DNA of 37,404 bases from an uncultured Pseudomonadota bacterium (GTDB lineage Bacteria; Myxococcota_A; UBA796; SXON01): the NCBI GenBank assembly GCA_903959175.1, contig CAJBVW010000061.1, positions 1-37,404 of the forward strand, given 5' to 3'. Shown here in pieces: positions 1 through 8,483 of the stretch (position 1 is its first letter; each line of letters opens with the position of its first letter). Made by a program: the position numbers and the translations under genes. The notes under the pieces are model-generated. The model searched no databases. It saw nothing but the letters and a program-made list of their open reading frames with translations, and was not told where the DNA came from.

Positions 1-157
1 CCCGGCGGGACTCCACCTTTAGCCCGACGATGAGCAGCCCAGGCTGATCCGTGGACGGATCGGCGAGAGGACGGCGGAGGCCGGGGCGTCAGGCTGGGGT
101 GGGGACGGTCGGGCTTGGGGGCCTACAGACGGTCATCGCGGCGAGAGCTTCGACTAC

Positions 158-1297
158 ATGCTGTCGAACCCGCCCTTCGGGGTTGAGTGGAAGACGGTCC
201 AGAAGCAGGTCACGGACGAGCACAAGAAGCAAGGGTTCAACGGTCGCTTCGGTCCGGGGCTTCCACGGATCAGCGACGGGTCCCTCCTGTTCCTGTTGCA
301 CATGATCTCGAAGATGGCTCCGATCACCGACGCGAACCCCGAGGGCGCCCGCATCGGCATCGTACTCAACGGGTCGCCGCTGTTCAGCGGCGACGCCGGC
401 TCGGGCGAAAGCGACATCCGACGCTGGATCATCGAGCAGGACTACCTCGAAGCCATCATCGGGCTTCCCGACCAGCTCTTCTTCAACACGGGCATTTACA
501 CCTACATCTGGGTGGTCACGAATCGGAAGTCTCCGCGTCGCAAGGGCAAGGTCCTGCTCGTGAATGCGACGGGGATGTACGAGAAGATGCGGAAATCCCT
601 CGGGAACAAGCGCAACTTCATCCCGGCCAAGCACGTCGCGGCGGTCTCCCGGCTCTACGCTGACGCCAAGCCTGGACCAGCGGTGAAGGTGTTCGACAAC
701 GAGGACTTCGGGTACCGTCAGATCACCGTCGAGCGGCCTGCCCGGTTCAACTTCCTGAACGACGACATCCGGCGGCACCGCTTCTACGCGACGACGGAAT
801 GGGACGATCTTGGCCTGAAAGACGAGGAGGCGGCAAAGGTGCTGCGAGCGGGCATCTCCAAGGTGGAGCCAGACCGTAAGCATCTCGTTCGCGATGCGCT
901 CGACGCCGGTTTCGGCCGCCTGTTCGCGAAGGCAGGGCTCAAGCCCCACACGCCACTCTACAAGGCCTTGATTCGCAGCCTCGGCGAGCGCGACTCCGGG
1001 GCCGAACCGTTCCTCGACCTCGTGAAGGGCAAGTGGGCCAAGGTGCCGGACTCCGGACTGCGCGACACCGAGAATGTGCCGCTCAAAGAGGACATCCACG
1101 AGTGGTTCGCACGGGAGGTGACACCGTTCCGGCCCGACGCATGGATCGACGAGGAGAAGACGAAGATCGGGTATGTGATCCCGTTCACCCGGCACTTCTA
1201 CGAGTACACGCCGATCCGATCGCTCGAAGAGCTCGACAACGAGATCCGCACGTTGGAAACGGACATTCTTGGGATGCTGAAGGCGGTGATGTCGTGA
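158..1297 (+). CDS. hsdM: Type I restriction-modification DNA methyltransferase subunit, 5' part missing
   Basis: This is the C-terminal part of an HsdM N6-adenine methyltransferase, which would methylate the target adenine and with HsdS form the modification core. The catalytic motif IV NPPF is at residues 4-7 of this frame. The text before it (GESFDYMLS) and the rest, including the LPDQLFFNTGIYTYIWVV stretch, are typical of HsdM. The SAM-binding motif I and the N-terminal helical domain are not present. The frame can be read upstream only to a TAG at 20-22, and family-like residues fade before about position 128. The gene is therefore truncated, frameshifted or degraded at its 5' end; an assembly error is also possible. 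It overlaps hsdS by GTGA. The family call is firm, but activity is doubtful. Confidence 0.85.
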   Translation: MLSNPPFGVEWKTVQKQVTDEHKKQGFNGRFGPGLPRISDGSLLFLLHMISKMAPITDANPEGARIGIVLNGSPLFSGDAGSGESDIRRWIIEQDYLEAIIGLPDQLFFNTGIYTYIWVVTNRKSPRRKGKVLLVNATGMYEKMRKSLGNKRNFIPAKHVAAVSRLYADAKPGPAVKVFDNEDFGYRQITVERPARFNFLNDDIRRHRFYATTEWDDLGLKDEEAAKVLRAGISKVEPDRKHLVRDALDAGFGRLFAKAGLKPHTPLYKALIRSLGERDSGAEPFLDLVKGKWAKVPDSGLRDTENVPLKEDIHEWFAREVTPFRPDAWIDEEKTKIGYVIPFTRHFYEYTPIRSLEELDNEIRTLETDILGMLKAVMS

Positions 1298-2649
1298 ACG
1301 CGGATTACCTCGCCCGGCGAGAATTCGGACTGCCTTATCTGCGCAGCGCTCCGCGGCACTGGGACGTTTTCAGGCTGAAGTTCGTCGCGACCACGAACGA
1401 TGCGGCCCTCGGTGAAGACACGGACCCTGACCTGGAGATCGCGTACATCGACATCGGGAACGTGGATGGGCGTGGCCAGGTCTTAGAGGAAGAGCGAATG
1501 TCGTTCGGTGTCGCGCCTTCCCGGGCTCGCCGGTTGCCAACTTCGGGGGACACGCTGGTATCGACGGTGCGAACCTACCTGAAGGCGATCGCCTACCTCG
1601 ATACGGAGCCCGACGGCCCGCTCCGGGTGTGTTCGACCGGCTTCGCTGTGTTGCGACCCGGCGCTCGCCTGTTCCCCAAGTATCTTTTCTACTATCTGCG
1701 ATCGACGGGCGTTGTGGACGAGATTTGTGCCCGCTCAACCGGTGTCAGCTACCCGGCGATCAATGCCTCGGAGATCGGCAATATCCTGGCGTTGGTCCCG
1801 CCCTTCGACGAGCAGGTTCGCATCAGCGCGTTTCTCGATGAACGGACTGCAGCTATCGACGAATTAATTGGGGCGAAAACTCGACTCCTGGAGGCGCTCA
1901 ACCGAAAGCGACGCGCCGTCATCGGGCGCGCGGTGACCCGAGGCGTCGCGCAGGAACCCGACCTTCTGGAGAGCGGCATCCGATGCCTCGGGCGCGTGCC
2001 GAATCACTGGCAGGTCCAGCGGCTGAAGTTCGCGCTGCGTCGAATTGAACAGGGCTGGAGCCCGCAATGCGAAAACCGAGCACCGGAAGACGACGAATGG
2101 GGCGTACTTAAGGTCGGGTGCGTCAACGGATGGGCGTTCGACCCGACCGAGGCCAAGGCGCTTCCCGCAAGTCTTGAGCCCGTTGCCGAATACGAGGTGC
2201 GCGAGGGCGACGTCCTGATGTCCCGAGCAAACACCAGGGAGTTGGTTGGCTCGGCTGGAATCGTACCGGAGGTTCGAGGCCGTCTACTGCTCTGTGACAA
2301 GCTCTACAGGCTCTCACCGGATCCTGTGATCCTGGACGCTGCCTTTCTGACACTGTACCTGCGGTCGACGGTTGCCCGCGACCAGATGGAGGCTGACGCG
2401 ACTGGCACGAGCGGTTCCATGCAGAATATCGGCCAGGATACTGTGAAGAATCTCATGGTCGCCCTGCCTCCGATCGATGAGCAACGGGCGATCGTCCACC
2501 GAGTCCGCGCGCACCTGCTTGGCGCATTCGCCGCCGAGAGCGCGCTGGGGCAGCAACTCGACGTACTTCGTAGGAGGCGCCACGCCCTCATCACCGACGC
2601 GGTCACCGGCCGGATCGACGTGCGCTCTTCGGTCGGGGTCTCACAATGA
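1294..2649 (+). CDS. hsdS: Type I restriction-modification specificity subunit S
   Basis: The 451-aa HsdS recognises the bipartite DNA target for the methylase and nuclease. It has the two-fold repeat expected of the family. A target-recognition domain opens with PRHWDVFRLKF (about residues 25-35) and ends in a helical spacer with DEQVRISAFLDERTAAID. A second domain opens with VPNHWQVQRLKFAL and ends in DEQRAIVHRV plus a C-terminal helix finishing in ALITDAVTGRID. The length is normal for an intact subunit. The GTG start overlaps the hsdM stop (GTGA), and the stop overlaps the next ATG (ATGA), so the operon is translationally coupled. No frameshift is seen, unlike in hsdM. Confidence 0.93.
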   Translation: MNADYLARREFGLPYLRSAPRHWDVFRLKFVATTNDAALGEDTDPDLEIAYIDIGNVDGRGQVLEEERMSFGVAPSRARRLPTSGDTLVSTVRTYLKAIAYLDTEPDGPLRVCSTGFAVLRPGARLFPKYLFYYLRSTGVVDEICARSTGVSYPAINASEIGNILALVPPFDEQVRISAFLDERTAAIDELIGAKTRLLEALNRKRRAVIGRAVTRGVAQEPDLLESGIRCLGRVPNHWQVQRLKFALRRIEQGWSPQCENRAPEDDEWGVLKVGCVNGWAFDPTEAKALPASLEPVAEYEVREGDVLMSRANTRELVGSAGIVPEVRGRLLLCDKLYRLSPDPVILDAAFLTLYLRSTVARDQMEADATGTSGSMQNIGQDTVKNLMVALPPIDEQRAIVHRVRAHLLGAFAAESALGQQLDVLRRRRHALITDAVTGRIDVRSSVGVSQ

Positions 2650-3788
2650 CCACGCGCGACGCCGCGCTCCTCGACAACTGGACCCTCCAGGATGTCTCGC
2701 ACGCGCTCGCCCGCGGCTTCTCACCCACCCGCATCAAGACCATCCGCGTGGACGGCGCCGCCGACGCCCACAGTTGGGACGTGGCCCCCGAGGCCGCCAT
2801 CCAACTCCAGTGCCTCCTGGATCTGGTGCTGGACATCGTGCTTCGTGAAAGCGTCACGATCGACGGCGGCTACGCCCACGCCTGGCGTGTCGAGGGCACG
2901 GTGCTCAACGCCCTCCAGGAGGCGGGCCACATCCTCACTACGACGGTGGCTCCTTCCGACCCCAGGATCGCCGAGAAGAAGCGCGTGCTGGTCGAAGACA
3001 TCTGCGCGACGGCGTCGCTTCGCACGTTGCAGCGCGAGAACGAGATCTCGTACGCTCGCACGCGGCAGTCCGTTCACGAACATGAGAGCGCGCTTCTCTG
3101 GGGGTCGGCGGGCAACCTGGCGCGGGCTGCGGCGCTCGACGTGGTCTACTCCGCGCACCCCTACCGGCGTCGGCTGATGGAGCAGACGACCTTCCCCGTC
3201 GCCCGACCCGACGTAGTGCGCGGAACCGTCGAATGGGTCCAGCGGTCACGGGCACGGCTCATGCAGCAGTTCGCACAGGGGAGCGACCGTCGGATGGCGG
3301 TCGTAGAGCTACCGCCCATCGCGACCGATATTATCCACGCCTCGGAGACCCCCGCTGATCTCCTGCTCAACGCCGTGCAGGCGCGCCATCAGCACCGTCG
3401 GCTCCGGACGTGGTTGGGCGAGTACCAGACCGCGATGGACGAACAGGATCCCAAAGCGTTGGCGAAGCACAAGAAGACGCTCGACGCCGTCGCGCGTGAC
3501 CTCGGCAGGCTCACGGGCGATGCGCCCGCAGGTTCGACCGCGATCTCGCTGAACGTGGGGTTCTTCGGGCTTTCCGTGGCCGTCGAGGATCTGTACGACC
3601 GCGCAAAGGCGCGGTTTGGAGTTCGTGCAGACTTCAACCGCCTCCTGACCGCGAAAGGCGGCGACGGGGCCTTGGACAAGCTCCTCGGCATGTTCGGCGA
3701 GCGCGACACCTCGCTCGGGCAGGACGTACGCCGGTACTTCCATGCGCGCGCGACGGATACCCTGCTCTCGGTTGGAGGAGTCCCTTGA
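2646..3788 (+). CDS. Unrecognised protein between hsdS and hsdR
   Basis: This 380-aa protein belongs to no family I can name. It is soluble, mostly helical in appearance, and has no signal peptide, membrane segment, Walker motif or cysteine cluster. Its charged middle (residues about 105-150) and a Lys/Asp-rich helix near residues 275-300 suggest coiled or helical bundles. It overlaps hsdS by ATGA and hsdR by TTGA, so it is co-translated with both. By position it may be an accessory factor of the type I enzyme or a nucleic-acid-binding partner. That role is inferred from context only. The gene is confidently real because of its tight overlaps and typical codon use. Confidence 0.85.
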   Translation: MTTRDAALLDNWTLQDVSHALARGFSPTRIKTIRVDGAADAHSWDVAPEAAIQLQCLLDLVLDIVLRESVTIDGGYAHAWRVEGTVLNALQEAGHILTTTVAPSDPRIAEKKRVLVEDICATASLRTLQRENEISYARTRQSVHEHESALLWGSAGNLARAAALDVVYSAHPYRRRLMEQTTFPVARPDVVRGTVEWVQRSRARLMQQFAQGSDRRMAVVELPPIATDIIHASETPADLLLNAVQARHQHRRLRTWLGEYQTAMDEQDPKALAKHKKTLDAVARDLGRLTGDAPAGSTAISLNVGFFGLSVAVEDLYDRAKARFGVRADFNRLLTAKGGDGALDKLLGMFGERDTSLGQDVRRYFHARATDTLLSVGGVP

Positions 3789-6754
3789 CCAGCATCGTCA
3801 GCGAACGCGCATTCGAGGAGTTCATCGAGGCCGAGCTCCTCGCACACGGCGGCTACGGCGCGGTGCCCTCCGGCGACTTCGACCGGGTCCGCTGCCTCAA
3901 TCCGAAAGAGGTCTTCGCGTTCCTGCGCGCGAGCCAGCCGAAGGTCCTCGCAGATCTGGCGAAGCACCACGGGGACCTGCTCGAGGTGGCGATTCTCGAC
4001 GCGCTGGTGAAGGCGTTGGACACGAGCGGCTCGCTCTCGGTTTTGCGCCACGGCTTCAAGTTCTTCGGCAAGACCCTCCACCTTGCCTACTTCGCTCCAG
4101 CCAACACCCTCAACCCGGACAGCCTCGCTCGCTACGCGATGAACCGCCTCGCCGTCAGCCGTCAGCTCCGGTTCATCCCTGACAAGAACGACTCGGTCGA
4201 CCTCGCGTTGCTGCTGAACGGCATCCCGGTGGTGACGGTGGAGCTGAAGAACCCCTTCACCGGTCAGACGCACGCCGATGCGACCAAGCAGTTCATCAAG
4301 GATCGCGACCCGCGCCACCTGCTGTTCGCCTTCAAGAAGAGGTCCCTGGTCCACTTCGCGGTTGACACCGATCAGGCGTGGATGACGACCCAGCTCAACG
4401 GGAAGGGCACGACGTTCCTCCCATTCAACCTCGGCCGTGACAAGGGCGCCGGGAACCCCGAGAACCCCCACGGGCACCGCACGGCGTACCTCTGGGACGA
4501 TGTCTGGCGCCGTGACAGCCTCCTCGACATCCTGGGTCGATTCGTCCATCTGGCGGTGAGCGAGAAGAAGTACAAGGATGGGCGCGTCGTCCGCAAGGAA
4601 GCGATGATCTTCCCGCGCTACCACCAGCTTGACGTTGTGCGGAAGATGGCCGCGGACGCCCGGCAGGGCGGGGCCGGACGCAACTACCTGATCCAACACT
4701 CGGCCGGCAGCGGAAAGAGCAACTCGATCGCCTGGATCGCCCACCGCCTGTCCAACCTCCACGACGGCGACAACCGCAAGATCTTCGACTCCGTCGTGGT
4801 CGTGACCGATCGTCTCGTGCTCGACCGCCAGCTCCAGGACACCATCTACCAGTTCGAGCACAAGCAGGGGGTGGTGCAGCGCATCGAGAAGGACTCGCAG
4901 CAGCTCGCGGACGCGCTCACGAACGCGGTGCCGATCATCATTACGACGCTCCAGAAGTTTCCGTTCGTCGCGGAGAAGGTTGGCGAGCTCCCCCAGCGCC
5001 GGTACGCCGTGATCGTGGACGAGGCGCACAGTTCCCAGACCGGCGAAGCCGCCGGGAAGTTGAAGGGGCTGCTCGGCGTGCCCGCCGAGGACGACGACAC
5101 GGACGACGCCCAGGACGAGGTCGTCAAGGTCGCCGCGGGCCGGGGGCGGCACCCGAACCTCAGCTACTTCGCGTTCACCGCCACGCCGAAGTTCAAGACG
5201 CTCAAGATCTTCGGTCGGCCCGGCGTTGACGGGAAGCCCGAGCCGTTCCACCTCTACAGCATGAGGCAGGCCGTCGAAGAGGGCTTCATCCTCGACGTGC
5301 TGAAGAACTACACGACCTACAAGCGGTACTATAAGCTGCTCCACAAGGGCGGCGACGACCGGGAGGTCGAGAAGAAGAAGGCGGCGAAGGCTCTCGCCCG
5401 GTTCGTCGAGCTCCACCCGACCAACATCTCCCAGAAGACGGAGGTGATCATCGAGCACTTCCGGTCGTTCACGAGGAAGAAGATCGGCGGTCAGGCGAAG
5501 GCGATGGTCGTCACCGGCTCCCGGTTGCATGCCGTCAGGTACAAGCTTGCGTTCGACGCCTACATCAAGAAGAAAGGCTACACCGACGTGAACGCGCTCG
5601 TCGCGTTCTCGGGGGAGGTCGAGGATCCGGACACCAAGGTGAAGTACACCGAGGTGGGGATGAACGGCGGGCTCCGCGAGGCCGAGCTGCCCGAACGCTT
5701 CGAGGAACCAGAGTACCAGGTGCTTCTCGTGGCAGAGAAGTACCAGACGGGCTTCGACCAGCCGCTCCTGCACACCATGTACGTGGACAAGAAGCTCGCG
5801 AACATCAACGCGGTGCAGACGCTCTCCCGGCTCAACCGAATCCACCCCGGCAAGGAGGACACGTTCGTCCTCGACTTCGTGAACGAGCCGGCGGACATCC
5901 AGGAGGCATTCCAGCCGTTCTACGAGCAGACGATCATCGGCGAAGATGTCGATCCCCAGCGGCTCTACGAGCTGATGTCCACGCTCGACGAGGCCCAGAT
6001 CTGGTACCGCTCCGACGTGGAGGGCTTCGCCAAGGTGTTCTTCGCCGCGAAGCACGGGATGAAGGACCACGCCAGACTCAACGCCTTCATCGACCCAGCG
6101 GCGAGCCGGTACAAGGGCCGCACGACGGAAGAGCAAGACGCCTTCAAGAAGTCGCTCCGAACCTTCGTTCACCTCTACTCGTTCCTTTCCCAGATCCTGC
6201 CCTACCAGGATGCTGACCTGGAGAAGCGGTACGCCTACGGCCGCTTCCTGCTTACCAAGATCAAGCGGGAGGCCGGGGAGCCCGAGGTGGACCTCGGCGG
6301 CGACGTGGCGCTCCAATATTACCGGCTTCAGAAGGCGAGCGAGGGCGACATCGGGCTCACGGTGAACGAGCCCGCGCCAGTGTGGGGGCCCACCGAGGTC
6401 GGGTCCGGGAACGCGAAGCCCGAGTATGTCGTTCTCGCGACGATCATCGAGGCGCTCAACCAGCGGTTCGGCACTGACTTCACCATCGCCGACCAGCTGT
6501 TCGTCGAGCAGATTCGTGCCGAGGCCGTCGCCGACCCTGACCTCGTTCGGACGGCGCAGGCGAACACCCTCGACCACTTCCGGTACGTCTTCACCAAGGC
6601 TCTGGAGCGCCTGTTCATCGACCGGATGGAGCAGAACGAGGAGTTCTTCGCCAAGTTCATGAACGATCGCGAGTTCCAGACCGCCTTCACCGCTCTCCTG
6701 ATGCCGCAGGTGTACGGCGAGATCCGGCGGTCAGTCGCGGACGACCCACCGTGA
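3785..6754 (+). CDS. hsdR: Type I restriction endonuclease subunit R
   Basis: The 989-aa HsdR is the ATP-dependent translocase and nuclease of the type I system. The N-terminal PD-(D/E)xK nuclease shows D139 followed by E153-L-K155. The SF2 motor has Walker A SAGSGKS (306-312), motif Ia VVVTDRLVLDRQL, motif II DEAH (412-415), motif III FTATP, and motifs V/VI in QTGFDQPLLHTMYVDKKL and QTLSRLNRIHPGK. A C-terminal helical region that normally docks on the MTase core follows. The TTG start overlaps the previous stop and has a strong GGAGGAG upstream. All catalytic motifs are intact, which contrasts with the broken hsdM. The stop overlaps the GTG of the following ABC-3C gene. Confidence 0.95.
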   Translation: MTSIVSERAFEEFIEAELLAHGGYGAVPSGDFDRVRCLNPKEVFAFLRASQPKVLADLAKHHGDLLEVAILDALVKALDTSGSLSVLRHGFKFFGKTLHLAYFAPANTLNPDSLARYAMNRLAVSRQLRFIPDKNDSVDLALLLNGIPVVTVELKNPFTGQTHADATKQFIKDRDPRHLLFAFKKRSLVHFAVDTDQAWMTTQLNGKGTTFLPFNLGRDKGAGNPENPHGHRTAYLWDDVWRRDSLLDILGRFVHLAVSEKKYKDGRVVRKEAMIFPRYHQLDVVRKMAADARQGGAGRNYLIQHSAGSGKSNSIAWIAHRLSNLHDGDNRKIFDSVVVVTDRLVLDRQLQDTIYQFEHKQGVVQRIEKDSQQLADALTNAVPIIITTLQKFPFVAEKVGELPQRRYAVIVDEAHSSQTGEAAGKLKGLLGVPAEDDDTDDAQDEVVKVAAGRGRHPNLSYFAFTATPKFKTLKIFGRPGVDGKPEPFHLYSMRQAVEEGFILDVLKNYTTYKRYYKLLHKGGDDREVEKKKAAKALARFVELHPTNISQKTEVIIEHFRSFTRKKIGGQAKAMVVTGSRLHAVRYKLAFDAYIKKKGYTDVNALVAFSGEVEDPDTKVKYTEVGMNGGLREAELPERFEEPEYQVLLVAEKYQTGFDQPLLHTMYVDKKLANINAVQTLSRLNRIHPGKEDTFVLDFVNEPADIQEAFQPFYEQTIIGEDVDPQRLYELMSTLDEAQIWYRSDVEGFAKVFFAAKHGMKDHARLNAFIDPAASRYKGRTTEEQDAFKKSLRTFVHLYSFLSQILPYQDADLEKRYAYGRFLLTKIKREAGEPEVDLGGDVALQYYRLQKASEGDIGLTVNEPAPVWGPTEVGSGNAKPEYVVLATIIEALNQRFGTDFTIADQLFVEQIRAEAVADPDLVRTAQANTLDHFRYVFTKALERLFIDRMEQNEEFFAKFMNDREFQTAFTALLMPQVYGEIRRSVADDPP

Positions 6755-7989
6755 AGGCCACCAACCGCAAGCGAGAGAGGCGAACGTCGGGCCCGCCAAA
6801 GCTGGCCACGGCGGCTGGGCAGGGCCTCGGCTTCTCTCTCCAGGTCACACGGCTCCTGGCGCGCCTTCTGGAAGACTGCGCCCCTGGGGACTCAGTTTGC
6901 CTCGAAGCCTTCAGCGATGTCGGCGTAGCCAAGGCCGACGGCACTGCCATCGCCGAGGAGACGAAGAGCACGCACGGCTACAATCCCGTCTCTGACCGGG
7001 CCGTCTCGCTCTGGAAGACCCTCGCGAACTGGCTCCACGCCGCGAAAGTGGGCGTGATCTCCCCAAAGCGAACCAGGTTTGTTCTCTACGTTTCGATCCC
7101 CGTCGAGCCCGGCGTTGTCGCCCAGTCGTTCGTCCAAGCGGGCGATGGCGCCTCGGCCCTCGCCGCGCTTCGCAAGGCCCGCGAGGGGTTGTGGGGCTCG
7201 GCTCCTGAGTTCTCGACGCGGGAGAAGCTTCCAGCGGAGCTGGGCTTTCAGATCGCTCGGCTGTGGTCGGACACCACCATTTCGAGGCATCTCCCGGACA
7301 TCATCGCCAACTTCGAAATCGTGCTTGGCACTGGGAGTCCGACCGCGGACCTTCATGCTCTCATGTCTCGTCAACTCATCAGCCCCGAAATGTGTGAGAC
7401 GGTCACGAGGTGGGCGCTGGGGTGGGTCAAGCTCGAAACCGACAAGCTCCTCGAACAGAGCCTCCCAGCATACCTGGCTTACGACGACTTTAAGGGTGCT
7501 CTCCTGGCCTTCTGCCGCACCCACGACCGCACTGACATGCTGATGGGGTTTGCCGGCGAGCCGTCGGCAGCGGAGATTGACGCGCACCGGCAGTTTAGGA
7601 ACTACGTGCGACAGCTTGAGCTCGTCGAGGCCGACGACGAGGACATTCTTGGAGCCGTGAACGACCACCTGCGAGCGGCCGTCGACCGCACGACTTGGGC
7701 TGAGAAGGGCTATGTCGACCCGGAAATGCTCCAGACCTACGAGAAGGAGTTGAAGCGGACTTGGAAGAACCATCGAGATCAGACCGCCATAGCACAGTCG
7801 GCCCTAGGCGCCGAGGCCAGAGGTCGGCTGCTCTTCCTGCGCTGCGCCGAGCACCGGGCAGCGGTAAACGGCCAGCAGTGTCCAGAATACTTCACGCGGG
7901 GGAGCTTCCACTCGCTGTCTGACGCGCTGACAATCGGCTGGCACCCTGACTATTCGACGCTGCTGCCCCGTCGAACCGGTGGAACGTGA
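6751..7989 (+). CDS. ABC-three-component system CTD protein with nuclease-like N-terminus
   Basis: This 412-aa protein is the likely effector/C-terminal-domain component of an ABC-3C conflict system. The N-terminal 80 residues carry a pattern common to PD-(D/E)xK-like nucleases of such systems: GLGFSLQ (Q31), then LEAFSDVGV with E52 and D56, then EETK with E70 and K72. The remaining approximately 330 residues would be the helical CTD that connects to the middle component. The GTG start overlaps the hsdR stop (GTGA), and the stop overlaps the middle-component GTG in the same way. The identification rests on the three-gene order and the motif pattern. Nuclease activity is inferred. Confidence 0.75.
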   Translation: MKATNRKRERRTSGPPKLATAAGQGLGFSLQVTRLLARLLEDCAPGDSVCLEAFSDVGVAKADGTAIAEETKSTHGYNPVSDRAVSLWKTLANWLHAAKVGVISPKRTRFVLYVSIPVEPGVVAQSFVQAGDGASALAALRKAREGLWGSAPEFSTREKLPAELGFQIARLWSDTTISRHLPDIIANFEIVLGTGSPTADLHALMSRQLISPEMCETVTRWALGWVKLETDKLLEQSLPAYLAYDDFKGALLAFCRTHDRTDMLMGFAGEPSAAEIDAHRQFRNYVRQLELVEADDEDILGAVNDHLRAAVDRTTWAEKGYVDPEMLQTYEKELKRTWKNHRDQTAIAQSALGAEARGRLLFLRCAEHRAAVNGQQCPEYFTRGSFHSLSDALTIGWHPDYSTLLPRRTGGT

Positions 7990-8483
7990 GCAGCCTCTCC
8001 CGCGAAGCCGAACTGGTGCAGAATCCTGCCTTGGGCGCCGTTCTTATGTGGCGGTTTTGTTCGGCCTATCAAGCGCAACACCCCACGGCGGACTCCCCGC
8101 CGGTGACCTTCGCATTCCTGGTCCTACCGCTTGTGCTCCACGTCGATTCGATGGAGCACCTTCAGGGGACCAGGAACGGGCTGCGCGCCTTCGCGGAGAA
8201 ATTCGCGCAGTCCAACGAGCCCGGTGCGGACAAGATGCTTGCGATCCATGATCGACTGCTTGCATGGCGACCGATGTCGCTTCAGGCGTTGCGCCTGGGT
8301 GTCGGCGCCCGGCTGGTCAGCGTCGACTCGAAACGCGGCCGCCTCATCGCGCTTTCCGACGCCCGCCCTTCCGCAGCGACCGCGAACGTCCGGCCGCTCC
8401 TCACGGGCGCAGAGAAGCTCGGGCGGTGGTTTGCCGAGCTGACAGTGTTCGAAGTCGCATCCATCCTAAAGGTGAGTTTCTAA
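7986..8483 (+). CDS. ABC-three-component system middle component
   Basis: This 165-aa protein resembles the small 'middle component' of ABC-3C systems. The N-terminal pattern QNPALGAVLMWRF (residues 12-24) is typical of that family, which bridges the ABC ATPase to the CTD/effector protein. The later text LLTGAEKLGRWFAELT leads into a hydrophobic end consistent with the winged-helix-like fold assigned to these proteins. The GTG start overlaps the preceding stop (GTGA), and the stop TAA shares one base with the ATPase ATG (TAATG). The three genes are therefore locked in stoichiometric translation. The call is strong because of the motif and the gene order. Confidence 0.82.
   Translation: MSSLSREAELVQNPALGAVLMWRFCSAYQAQHPTADSPPVTFAFLVLPLVLHVDSMEHLQGTRNGLRAFAEKFAQSNEPGADKMLAIHDRLLAWRPMSLQALRLGVGARLVSVDSKRGRLIALSDARPSAATANVRPLLTGAEKLGRWFAELTVFEVASILKVSF

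Noticed and set aside
1033-1293. Upstream extension of hsdS
   Set aside because: It overlaps hsdM in another frame. The GTG at 1294 overlaps the hsdM stop as at the other junctions of this operon.
3389-6577. Long minus-strand open frame opposite hsdR
   Set aside because: It mirrors the hsdR codons, is rich in Val/Leu/Arg/Glu without a recognisable domain, and hsdR carries all motifs of its family.
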